64,000 nt of DNA from Flavobacteriaceae bacterium (lineage in GTDB: Bacteria; Bacteroidota; Bacteroidia; Flavobacteriales; Flavobacteriaceae), in assembly GCA_947448525.1 (NCBI GenBank), contig CANFNV010000004.1, forward strand, positions 62,001 through 126,000, written 5' to 3'. The notes beneath the pieces are model-generated. The model was not told where the DNA came from. It searched no databases and worked only from the letters and a program-made list of their open reading frames with translations. Positions 19,571 through 26,852 of this stretch are shown piece by piece. The stretch's first letter is position 1, and each line of letters begins with the position of its first letter. Both the position numbers and the translations under genes were made by a program.

Positions 19571-19620
19571 AAATTACGTCTAACCCGCAATTTTTTTTAG
19601 ATGCTGTTGTGGGCAGGTTT
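19571..19620 (-). repeat. cassette-junction site S3 (short)
   Basis: It has GTTGTGGGCA at 19606-19615 (plus strand), directly after the stop of the gene ending at 19627, and CTAACC at 19580-19585 at the other side. It lacks the long inner arms of S2. The two ends do not match each other, but each matches the far end of its own gene unit. Confidence 0.55.
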
Positions 19621-19626
19621 AAGATA

Positions 19627-19992
19627 TTATTGCAAATAAAACGTTTGCTCTCCAGGCTCTCCTCTACCTACAATTAATTTACCTTTGTTTAATCTAAAAC
19701 CAAAATTGCTTCCACTATCAGCACTCATACCAAATAAATCAGCAAATGTGCCGTGAGTAGTTATTTCAACATTGATAAAATAGAATTTACCGCCATCTTT
19801 ATTTTTAACTTTTATGCCATAGGTGTTGTAGGAAGAAATATATCCATATTCAATGGTGAGACCATTAACAGAATTGTAAAATGATTTACCATCCATATAT
19901 GAGATTACATTACTTTCCTCATTAAATAAACTTTGAGCCTTGGCTGACCCAAACGTAAGCAACACGGTTGCTAATATCAATAAATTTTTCAT
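19627..19992 (-). CDS. small secreted protein, unknown
   Basis: The ATG at 19992 is preferred over an upstream in-frame ATG at 20073, because it starts a signal peptide (MKNLLILATVLLTFGSAKAQ) and sits behind an A-rich leader. The product is 121 residues. The mature part is Gly/Tyr/Asn-rich (YGYISSYNTYGIKVKNKDGG) and ends GEPGEQTFYLQ. It is probably a small beta-sandwich. No family was recognised. It lies between sites S2 and S3, with GTTGTGGGCA-type ends on both sides. Confidence 0.7.
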   Translation of the reverse strand: MKNLLILATVLLTFGSAKAQSLFNEESNVISYMDGKSFYNSVNGLTIEYGYISSYNTYGIKVKNKDGGKFYFINVEITTHGTFADLFGMSADSGSNFGFRLNKGKLIVGRGEPGEQTFYLQ

Positions 19993-20037
19993 TTTATTTT
20001 TTTTAAAATTTTCGCTCCTACTCATTTGGCTTTTCGG
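19993..20037 (-). promoter_or_regulatory. leader block shared with the gene at 18929
   Basis: See the matching block at 18930-18974. The shared part runs from ATTCCGAAAAG to the A-rich run before the ATG, about 45 bp with most positions equal. The rest of the 316-bp gap up to 20308 is filled by site S2 and about 140 bp of AT-rich sequence without a credible gene. Confidence 0.5.
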
Positions 20038-20176
20038 AATCCGCCCCGTTTTTTCAGTTGTTTCTGGTCTCAACTTTATTTTGTCAATTTTACAAAATAT
20101 CTTCTAAGAACTATCAAAATTATTCTTTGGAGTTTCTCTTGTCTGTTTTTTTCCGTTTGGTTGTTTTTTTATAAAC

Positions 20177-20308
20177 TTGCCCACAACGTTCCGCCGCTTG
20201 GCGTAGTAGCGGCAAGTTAAAGAAAAATATAATAAGAAATGCTGAAGTTCAGAGTATTTTCCCAGAAAGACAAACCAGCTATTACGCCAAACGGCTGTTG
20301 TAGGCAGT
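20177..20308 (-). repeat. cassette-junction site S2 (complete, foldback)
   Basis: The most complete site. On the plus strand it starts with TTGCCCACAACG (20177) and ends with GTTGTAGGCA (20297-20306). Inner arms CGCTTGGCGTAGTAGC and GCTATTACGCCAAACG pair with few mismatches, leaving about 70 nt between. The stop codon of the gene at 20309-20773 abuts it with no spare base. The layout (outer conserved cores, inner imperfect arms, variable centre) is like integron attC sites, but the core sequence is different. Confidence 0.7.
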
Positions 20309-20773
20309 TTATATATCAAGCACAATCTTCCAAACTGTAAACAAAAACAAAATTGACATTCCAATGAACAAACACTTTGAAAAACCTCCCAAAATAGCCG
20401 TTGTGCATTTCAAACAACTTAGTTTTTTATTCAGTTTTTCAATTTCATTTTCAACTTTCTCTGTTACCAGCTTCTTTCTGGTTTTTATAACATCTTTGGT
20501 ATATTTAAAATCAAAATATCTCACAATGTTTATTACAACTCCAATGGTTATGATTATTACTAAAAGAATTGTATAAACTTTAAAATTTGGAGAATCAGCA
20601 ATTGTTCGGGTTTCTAATTTATCTGCATTCTTCGAATTTAATAAGTAAACTAATATTCCTAAAGAAAGAGTCAGAATCAAATTTATATTGAAAGTCAAAT
20701 AGTCAATTTGTTTCATTTGCCATTTTGAATACCTTTCGTTTAGATTTTTCAATGAATCATTTACATTTTCCAT
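20309..20773 (-). CDS. membrane protein, unknown (cassette gene)
   Basis: A 154-residue protein with three clear hydrophobic segments (~25-46, ~68-86, ~122-150) and a charged, probably coiled-coil stretch between (DVIKTRKKLVTEKVENEIEKLNKKL). Two Cys occur in LSCLKC. It starts 1 bp after the stop of the upstream gene (TAAAATG), so the two are coupled. Its own stop TAA touches site S2. No family was recognised. Confidence 0.72.
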   Translation of the reverse strand: MENVNDSLKNLNERYSKWQMKQIDYLTFNINLILTLSLGILVYLLNSKNADKLETRTIADSPNFKVYTILLVIIITIGVVINIVRYFDFKYTKDVIKTRKKLVTEKVENEIEKLNKKLSCLKCTTAILGGFSKCLFIGMSILFLFTVWKIVLDI

Positions 20774-20774
20774 T

Positions 20775-21086
20775 TTAGTTTTGTTTAGAATATTTTTTCA
20801 GCCACAAATAAGAACTTTTAATTTGTCTGTGGAAAAGAATTAAGGCTATAACAATTACGAAGAATAAATTAAAAAGAAACATTAGAAAATCTTGATATTC
20901 CATGTATTCTCCCAAAAGCCAATCTTTCTGATAATTTGAATTGCTATATATGTAATCAGCAGCGTATTTGTTATATATTACTAAATAATAAACTGCAAAA
21001 AGGAATATGCAAAGAATTATCCTTTTGAAATAATAAACAATTTCAAAAGCTATTTTTCTCTTCTTAACTTCTTCGATTTCGTTCAT
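20775..21086 (-). CDS. small membrane protein, unknown (cassette gene)
   Basis: The ATG at 21086 is chosen. The longer open frame reaching 21281 runs through the palindromes of S1 and is not credible. The 103-residue product (MNEIEEVKKRKIAFEIVYYF...) has two membrane segments (~23-42 and ~70-90), with charged ends inside the cell. It forms a two-gene unit with the following gene. The ATG lies only about 26 bp after the core of S1 and no promoter box is seen, so it may be read from the recombinase transcript. Confidence 0.68.
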   Translation of the reverse strand: MNEIEEVKKRKIAFEIVYYFKRIILCIFLFAVYYLVIYNKYAADYIYSNSNYQKDWLLGEYMEYQDFLMFLFNLFFVIVIALILFHRQIKSSYLWLKKYSKQN

Positions 21087-21111
21087 GTTTATACTATACG
21101 TGTTAATAAAT

Positions 21112-21299
21112 TGCCTACAACGAGCCCCCGCTTTGCAGGGTTTTCCGAGAGAGCTTGCTTTCGAAGGGAAATCTAGCAAAGCGGGTGATGTGAGAACGTC
21201 GTGCGAAAGCAACGATGGTTTCACATTACCCGCGTAGCGGGGGCTCGATGTGAAAAATTGTCCCGAAGGGCGATTTTTCACATCTTGTATATAGGTCTG
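21112..21299. repeat. cassette-junction site S1 with nested palindromes
   Basis: GC-rich compared with its surroundings. It contains TGCCTACAAC (21112-21121), then a 12-bp perfect outer stem CGAGCCCCCGCT (21121-21132) / AGCGGGGGCTCG (21236-21247). Inside is a hairpin at 21181-21233 with a GCGGGTGATGTGA / TCACATTACCCGC stem, and next to it a separate hairpin GATGTGAAAAAT / ATTTTTCACATC (21247-21284). The far end has TTGTATATAGG, a worn version of the core. It is placed between the recombinase and the first cassette, where an attI-like site would be. Confidence 0.65.
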
Positions 21300-21343
21300 A
21301 CGGCATTCAGACTTTATTATTATTCAAATATATTAATTTTTTA

Positions 21344-22387
21344 TCACAAATCATCAAATGGACTTTTTATTTGTTGTATACTTTTGGTACTAACGTGAGT
21401 ATAAATTTCTGTTGTTTTACTACTACTATGTCCTAATAATTCTTGAATATATCTTAAATCGGTACCACTTTCTAATAAATGAGTAGCGTAACTATGTCTT
21501 AACCAATGCAAGGTCACCGGTTTTGATATACCTGTTTTTTGTAAGGCTTGTTTCAATACGCTTTGTAAACTTTTTTCAGAATATTGTTCGCCTTTAATTT
21601 GCCCTTCAAATAGCCAGGTTTGGGGTTTATATCCTATATAATATTCCCGTAACATGTCCAAAATCTTGGGGGATAATGGTGCAATCCTGTCTTTTTTGCC
21701 TTTAGCATTTTTGAGCAAAACTATATTTCTTTTGGAGTCGATATCCGAAAACCTAAGATGCAATAACTCACTTCGACGCAATCCACAACTATAAATAAGG
21801 CTTAACATCGTTTTGTGTTTAAAGTTGCTGTGGGCTTCTAAGATGGCTTTTACTTCTTCTTTGCTCAACACATTGGGCAATACTTTGGCGCGCTTAGGGC
21901 GGTGTATCTTGTCAATGTCTATCTTGGTCTCTTTTATGATTTTAAAATAAAGCTTAATAGCATTCACAATTTGGTTCTGATAGGAAGCTGAAAGATTGTT
22001 TTTCAAAATATGCTCGTTGTTGTACACAATAACATCTTCATTCGTTATGTCAGCAACAGCTTTCTCGCGATAAAAAACCAAAAACGATTTCAAAGCTTCG
22101 CTATAAGTAGCGATAGTGCTTTCGCTATAACGTTTGGAGCGCATCCATTGCTTGAATTTTTCTATTTGCTTACTACCTTCTTCTGATGGAATTGTATGCG
22201 ACTTTGGCACGAGCTTAAACCGTAATCGGTTTTCTTCGGTATCGGGCAAGTGCCAAACGCCACGAGTCTGGCTCCATACTGCTCCTTCGAGTTTTTTGAT
22301 ACGGGCAATCAATTCGGCTTTTTTTTCAAATAAAACTGCAATTCTTTTTTCACCCCTGTGTGTAATAAGTTTAGCTTCCCATTTCAT
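21344..22387 (-). CDS. tyrosine recombinase, Xer/IntI-like
   Basis: A 347-residue tyrosine recombinase. An N-terminal domain (~1-60) has the pattern GAVWSQTRGVWHLP. A SAM-like core-binding domain (~72-155) follows, then the catalytic domain with Arg204 (CGLRRSELL), a lysine in KGKKDR (~229-232), His294-x-x-Arg297 (HWLRHSYATHLL), His320 (LLGH) and the nucleophile Tyr329 (EIYTHV). The C-terminus IKSPFDDL recalls IntI and some Xer proteins. The ~20-residue insertion that marks IntI integrases between the Lys and HxxR patches is absent. It is read towards the cassettes, 42 bp after the HU-like gene. All catalytic residues are present, so it is likely active. Confidence 0.93.
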   Translation of the reverse strand: MKWEAKLITHRGEKRIAVLFEKKAELIARIKKLEGAVWSQTRGVWHLPDTEENRLRFKLVPKSHTIPSEEGSKQIEKFKQWMRSKRYSESTIATYSEALKSFLVFYREKAVADITNEDVIVYNNEHILKNNLSASYQNQIVNAIKLYFKIIKETKIDIDKIHRPKRAKVLPNVLSKEEVKAILEAHSNFKHKTMLSLIYSCGLRRSELLHLRFSDIDSKRNIVLLKNAKGKKDRIAPLSPKILDMLREYYIGYKPQTWLFEGQIKGEQYSEKSLQSVLKQALQKTGISKPVTLHWLRHSYATHLLESGTDLRYIQELLGHSSSKTTEIYTHVSTKSIQQIKSPFDDL

Positions 22388-22429
22388 AGTGACTATTTTA
22401 AAGTCTTAAATATACTAAAAAAAGTTATT

Positions 22430-22813
22430 TTACTTTTTTCTAACAAAAGATAAATTGCTAAGCAGTTTTTTTAGTTTTTTACCAGGCCTATATATTATGT
22501 TGGCGCTGCTCACGTTAGATTGTGAAACCATATCGGCGCTAGTGCTTCCAGTTCCTTTCACACTGATTTGAAACGACCCCAAAGGTTCTAGTCTAACAAT
22601 TTCGCCTTTTTTTAAATGGTCTTCTAACACTTTTACTAAGCTAATGACTACGGCATAACAATCGGCTTGAGTGAGCGATGTGGCTTGTGCAATTTCTTCA
22701 GATACCTTTTCTAAATCTACTTCACCTGTTTTGGTAGCTTTCGGATAGTAAATCATTGGAGCATTGGGTTTACTTGGGTTCGTTTTGCCAATAGGAGTAA
22801 TGGTTATGGGCAT
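22430..22813 (-). CDS. HU-like DNA-binding protein
   Basis: A 127-residue protein with a HU/IHF-type fold of the Bacteroidota variety: helices ~33-65 (DLEKVSEEIAQATSLTQADCYAVVISLVKVLEDHL), then GEIVRLEPLGSFQISVKG and the arm and tail IIYRPGKKLKKLL. The N-terminal ~25 residues (PITITPIGKTNPSKPNAP) form an extension. HU proteins bend DNA and aid site-specific recombination. It is in the same direction as the recombinase, 42 bp upstream, so the two are probably one operon. The array of dyads in front of it suggests autoregulation. Confidence 0.85.
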   Translation of the reverse strand: MPITITPIGKTNPSKPNAPMIYYPKATKTGEVDLEKVSEEIAQATSLTQADCYAVVISLVKVLEDHLKKGEIVRLEPLGSFQISVKGTGSTSADMVSQSNVSSANIIYRPGKKLKKLLSNLSFVRKK

Positions 22814-22853
22814 ATTTTTAACTGTTAAGGGTTAGTACTAAATCTCGTTGGTA

Positions 22854-22861
22854 CAAAGTTA
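22854..22861 (-). promoter_or_regulatory. -7 box of the HU-recombinase unit
   Basis: On the minus strand TAACTTTG fits TAnnTTTG and lies 40 bp before the HU ATG. The first dyad of the 22-bp array (22867-22878) begins 5 bp upstream of it, inside the promoter spacer, where a bound protein would block polymerase. Confidence 0.5.
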
Positions 22862-22863
22862 TA

Positions 22864-22995
22864 AATTTACCGTGGTAAATTGCTTAACTTACCGTGGTAA
22901 ATTGGTTAACTTACCGCGGTAAAATAATCTACTCGTCAGGACGAATTTTCTAACTCATCAGAACGCGTAGTAAAAGTCATCGAGACTATTAGTAA
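22864..22995. repeat. six-unit 22-bp dyad array
   Basis: Six units with an exact 22-bp period start at 22864, 22886, 22908, 22930, 22952 and 22974. The 12-bp centres, at offset 3, are TTACCGTGGTAA (twice), TTACCGCGGTAA, TCGTCAGGACGA, TCATCAGAACGC and TCATCGAGACTA. The first four are dyads, although the arm sequence changes from TTACC/GGTAA to TCGTC/GACGA. The outer parts begin with AAnT or AACT. The array fills the gap between the HU-like gene and uvrB. It is a candidate operator or recombination accessory site. Confidence 0.8.
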
Positions 22996-23042
22996 ATATC
23001 ATAAAAGTATTAGGAAGGTATTGCTCTAAAGAAAGCCCAACA

Positions 23043-25031
23043 TTATATCTTATCCTGTAGTATTTTGATTTCATCACGCCATTTTGCTGCTTGCATAAAG
23101 TCCAATTCTTTGGCTGCTTTTTCCATGGCTTTGCGGGCTTCGCGGATTTTCTTTTCTATTTCGGATTTGGATAAATATAAACTTTCGGGTTCGGCAGCTT
23201 TTAAAACCTGATTTTCATAGTATTGAGTTGAAACCGAATTGTTTCCTAGAGCACTTCCTAAACTTTTGTTTAATGCCATTGGTACTAGTCCGTGTTGCGT
23301 GTTGTAGTTTATTTGTTTTTCGCGGCGGTAATTGGTTTCGTCAATCGTTTTTTGCATGGAAGCCGTAATTTTATCGGCATACATAATTGCTTTTCCATTT
23401 ACATTACGTGCGGCTCTTCCGACTGTTTGTGTCAACGAACGATGGCTTCTTAAAAATCCTTCTTTATCGGCATCTAAAATTGCTACCAAAGAAACTTCGG
23501 GTAAATCCAATCCTTCCCGTAAAAGGTTCACGCCAATCAACACATCAAACAATCCTTTTCGTAAATCTTGCATGATTTCTACACGCTCCAAAGTATCCAC
23601 ATCACTATGGATATACCGACAACGAATGGAAACTTTGGTCAAATATTTAGTCAATTCTTCGGCCATTCTTTTGGTTAAAGTCGTCACCAAAACCCGTTCG
23701 TCTATTTCGCAACGTTGCTGAATTTCTTCAATTAAATCGTCAATTTGATTCAAACTCGGGCGTATTTCTATAATGGGATCCAATAATCCTGTTGGGCGAA
23801 TGACTTGTTCTACATAAATTCCTTCCGATTTTTGCAATTCATAATCGGCAGGGGTTGCGGAAACATAAATCACTTGGTTTTGCATACTTTCAAACTCTTC
23901 AAACTTCAACGGACGATTGTCCATCGCTGCGGGTAATCTAAAACCATATTCCACCAAATTTTCTTTTCGACTTCTATCGCCACCATACATTGCGTGAACT
24001 TGTGAAATGGTTACATGACTTTCATCGACCACCATCAAGAAATCGTCAGGAAAATAATCCAACAAACAGAATGGGCGCGTTCCTGGTAATCGTTGGTCTA
24101 AATAACGGGAGTAATTTTCAATACCCGAGCAATAACCCAATTCGCGTATCATTTCTAAATCGAAGTTGGTGCGTTCTTCCAGTCTTTTGGCTTCTAAATG
24201 TTTTCCAATTTCTTTGAAATAATCGACTTGTTTGACCAAATCTTGTTGGATGTCCCAAATCGCTGCTTGCAAAACATCGGGTGACGTTACAAACATATTG
24301 GCGGGATACACTGTAAGTTTTTCAAATCGTTCTAATACCTGTGAAGTTCGAGTATCAAAAGCTTCTATATCTTCAATTTCATCACCAAAAAAGTGAATTC
24401 TAAAAGGTTCGTCGCCATAACTTGGGTAAATTTCTACAATATCACCTTTAATCCTAAAATTTCCAGGCGTAAATTCGGCTTCGGTTCTAGAATATAAACT
24501 TTGGACTAATTGATGTAATAATTTGGTACAAGATATGATTTGATTTTTCTCGATAGTAATTACATTCTTTTGAAATTCTACCGGATTTCCAATACCGTAA
24601 ATACAAGATACAGAAGAAATTACAATAATATCTCGACGGCCAGACAGTAGGGCAGAAGTAGTGCTCAAACGCAGTTTTTCTAACTCTTCATTGATGGACA
24701 AATCTTTTTCAATAAAAGTTCCTGTAACAGGTATAAAGGCCTCGGGTTGGTAATAATCGTAATAGGAAACGAAATATTGCACAGAATTATTTGGAAAAAA
24801 CTGTTTGAATTCGGAATATAATTGGGCTGCTAATGTTTTGTTGTGCGCTAAAACCAACGTTGGTTTTTCCACGTTTTGAATCACATTGGCAACCGTAAAT
24901 GTTTTTCCAGAACCCGTAACTCCTAATAAAGTTTGGTATTTTTCGCCATGGAGTATTCCTGTTGAAAGTTTTTCAATGGCTTGTGGCTGATCGCCCGTTG
25001 GTTTGTAATCGGAAACGATTTGAAATTTCAT
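23043..25031 (-). CDS. uvrB: excinuclease ABC subunit B
   Basis: A 662-residue UvrB of normal length. The Walker A loop GVTGSGKT is at ~38-45, the damage-probing beta-hairpin region YYDYYQPEAFIP at ~93-105, DESH is the helicase motif II, motif VI is QTVGRAARN, and the C-terminal UVR coiled coil (AMEKAAKELDFMQAAKWRDEI) binds UvrC. It verifies lesions handed over by UvrA in nucleotide-excision repair. It marks the right border of the accessory island. No LexA-like box was identified upstream. Confidence 0.97.
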   Translation of the reverse strand: MKFQIVSDYKPTGDQPQAIEKLSTGILHGEKYQTLLGVTGSGKTFTVANVIQNVEKPTLVLAHNKTLAAQLYSEFKQFFPNNSVQYFVSYYDYYQPEAFIPVTGTFIEKDLSINEELEKLRLSTTSALLSGRRDIIVISSVSCIYGIGNPVEFQKNVITIEKNQIISCTKLLHQLVQSLYSRTEAEFTPGNFRIKGDIVEIYPSYGDEPFRIHFFGDEIEDIEAFDTRTSQVLERFEKLTVYPANMFVTSPDVLQAAIWDIQQDLVKQVDYFKEIGKHLEAKRLEERTNFDLEMIRELGYCSGIENYSRYLDQRLPGTRPFCLLDYFPDDFLMVVDESHVTISQVHAMYGGDRSRKENLVEYGFRLPAAMDNRPLKFEEFESMQNQVIYVSATPADYELQKSEGIYVEQVIRPTGLLDPIIEIRPSLNQIDDLIEEIQQRCEIDERVLVTTLTKRMAEELTKYLTKVSIRCRYIHSDVDTLERVEIMQDLRKGLFDVLIGVNLLREGLDLPEVSLVAILDADKEGFLRSHRSLTQTVGRAARNVNGKAIMYADKITASMQKTIDETNYRREKQINYNTQHGLVPMALNKSLGSALGNNSVSTQYYENQVLKAAEPESLYLSKSEIEKKIREARKAMEKAAKELDFMQAAKWRDEIKILQDKI

Positions 25032-25089
25032 TTGGATTTTTTCGAATTACAAAGTTACATTTTTTTGTGACCACGAATTCACGAATTAA

Positions 25090-26043
25090 TTATTCCACTA
25101 AAAACTTCCAACCTTTTTGCTGTTTTTTACTCAAGAACGTCCATGCAACAAAACGGCTCGTTTTTTGACCTTGTGCCATTTCGATGGTTTTTATTTCAAC
25201 AGCACCCACTTTATTTAAAGTTTTATAAATGCTTTTTAAATTGTCTTTTTTAGATACCAATGTGGTAAACCAAAAAACTTGCAACGGATATTTTACGCTT
25301 TCGTAAATCATTTGTGTGATGAAAGCAAATTCACCGCCTTCATACCATAATTCGGTATTTTGTCCTCCAAAATTTAAGATTGGATTTTTAGTTTTTGTAT
25401 TTTCAAGATTGGTCACTTTTCTAATTGAAGCTTTGGTTGCTTCCTCTTGAGAGGAATGAAAAGGTGGATTGCAAATTGTAAAAGCAAATTTGTCTTCGGG
25501 TAAAATAATATTCTTAAAAATAAATCGGGGTTCCACTTGCAACTGCAAACTGATTGCATCAATCAATTTTGGGTTTTCGGATATTATTTTTTTGCAATTT
25601 TGCATCGCATTTTCGTCAATATCAGTTCCAACAAAGCTCCAATGGTAAGCATGATTTCCAATAATAGGGTAGATGCAATTGGCGCCAATACCAATATCTA
25701 ATCCCACCACATTTTCATCTTCTGGAATAGTTCCGTCGTTGGATTCGGCCAATAAATCCGCTATGTAATGAATATAATCGGCTCTGCCTGGAATTGGCGG
25801 ACATAAATAATTCTTGGGCAAATCCCAATTTTGAATGTCATATTCAGAAATCAATAACGACTTGTTCAATGCTTTTACCGCCTCTGGATTGGCAAAATCA
25901 ATGCTTTCAATTTCATGTTCATTTACAAAAACAAAGGATATTAATTCAGGATAACTAGCAGTTAATTTTTCAAAATCATATCTAAATCGGTGCGGATTTC
26001 TTGGATGTAAAGTGGTCTTTTCGGTAGTTATTGTATTTTTCAT
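25090..26043 (-). CDS. rlmF: 23S rRNA (adenine(1618)-N(6))-methyltransferase
   Basis: A 317-residue class I methyltransferase. It starts KTTLHPRNPHRFRYDF, has the SAM-binding loop GLDIGIGANCIYPIIG (~125-140) and the N6-adenine motif NPPF (~210, in TICNPPFHSSQEEA). These blocks are typical of RlmF (YbiN), which methylates A1618 in helix 61 of 23S rRNA. It is oriented with uvrB and the thiamine pyrophosphokinase gene, with 52-58 bp gaps. Confidence 0.92.
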   Translation of the reverse strand: MKNTITTEKTTLHPRNPHRFRYDFEKLTASYPELISFVFVNEHEIESIDFANPEAVKALNKSLLISEYDIQNWDLPKNYLCPPIPGRADYIHYIADLLAESNDGTIPEDENVVGLDIGIGANCIYPIIGNHAYHWSFVGTDIDENAMQNCKKIISENPKLIDAISLQLQVEPRFIFKNIILPEDKFAFTICNPPFHSSQEEATKASIRKVTNLENTKTKNPILNFGGQNTELWYEGGEFAFITQMIYESVKYPLQVFWFTTLVSKKDNLKSIYKTLNKVGAVEIKTIEMAQGQKTSRFVAWTFLSKKQQKGWKFLVE

Positions 26044-26095
26044 TTATAATATCTCTGATTCAAATATAGGAAAAGGAAAGTAATAAACACTATTT

Positions 26096-26758
26096 TTAAT
26101 CAAAACATTCCATGAGAAGTAAATCGCCTTCTTGGTGTTCTATCGTTACAATTCCGTCTTCTAGTACTTCATTACTACTTCCTGTTCGATACCCAATGGT
26201 AAGTGATTCATTATTTAAGGGGTATTTCAAATTTTTAGTAGAAATTCCGTTTACTTTCCCAATAGGAATTAAAGAAATTGGAGTGTTTTTGGTATACCAT
26301 TTATTAAATGTATTGGGCAATAAAAATACTTTAGAATGGTCGTCAAGAATTACAATTTTAAGTGAATTACGATAACTAACTATATTCGTAATATTTGTAA
26401 TAGTATGATCGGTTCGCCTTCCTGTTGCCCAAACTACATTCACGGCTTTGTGTCCCTTTTCAATTAAATAATCAAACGCTTTTTCTAAATCGGTTTTATC
26501 TTGATTGGGAGTGTGCACAACTTCAAGAGGAAACTGCTTTTCTTTATAAATCTCAGGATTAAAATCGCCGTCAAAATCGCCTAATAAAACATCAACTTTA
26601 ATATCTAATTGCAAAACCCGTTCTATAGCGTTGTCAAGAACTACAACAAATGGCGACCACTCCAGTAATTGTCCCAATAATTCAAAACTGCATGAAGCCC
26701 CATTTGCAATAATTAATGCAGGTTCTTGATCGTCGCGTACTATATGGTGTGAGGACAT
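26096..26758 (-). CDS. thiamine pyrophosphokinase
   Basis: A 220-residue protein with IIANGASC near the N-terminus, VVLDNAIERVLQL, the acidic loop DVLLGDFDGDF, HTPNQDKTDLEKA and the GRRTDHTITNI block. These are the family motifs of thiamine pyrophosphokinase, which transfers pyrophosphate from ATP to thiamine. Length is normal. I looked for a TPP riboswitch upstream and saw none; the gene appears isolated from thi biosynthesis genes. Confidence 0.88.
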   Translation of the reverse strand: MSSHHIVRDDQEPALIIANGASCSFELLGQLLEWSPFVVVLDNAIERVLQLDIKVDVLLGDFDGDFNPEIYKEKQFPLEVVHTPNQDKTDLEKAFDYLIEKGHKAVNVVWATGRRTDHTITNITNIVSYRNSLKIVILDDHSKVFLLPNTFNKWYTKNTPISLIPIGKVNGISTKNLKYPLNNESLTIGYRTGSSNEVLEDGIVTIEHQEGDLLLMECFD

Positions 26759-26852
26759 AATGGGTGTTAGGTTTTAGATATTAGGTTTTGTTATAAGGTA
26801 TTTACTATTTACTTTTGATAATAATTTATCTTCTATCTTCCAAGTTCCATCT

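Noticed and set aside
19571..20308. Classical integron attC sites
   Set aside because: The cores are GCCYACAAC / GTTGTRGGC and do not fit RYYYAAC / GTTRRRY, and the recombinase lacks the IntI insertion. I therefore call them cassette-junction sites only.
20104..20364. Open frame of 86 residues on the minus strand
   Set aside because: It runs through site S2 and overlaps the membrane-protein gene at 20309-20773; no family look and no leader.
21087..21281. N-terminal extension of the gene at 20775-21086
   Set aside because: The added residues are encoded by the palindromes of S1; the internal ATG with a normal leader is a better start.
22864..22995. CRISPR array
   Set aside because: Units of 22 bp have no unique spacers, the repeat itself drifts, and no cas gene is near.
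26759..26852. TPP riboswitch at the thiamine pyrophosphokinase gene
   Set aside because: No CUGAGA or matching helices upstream of the gene (minus strand, right of 26758) or in this gap.
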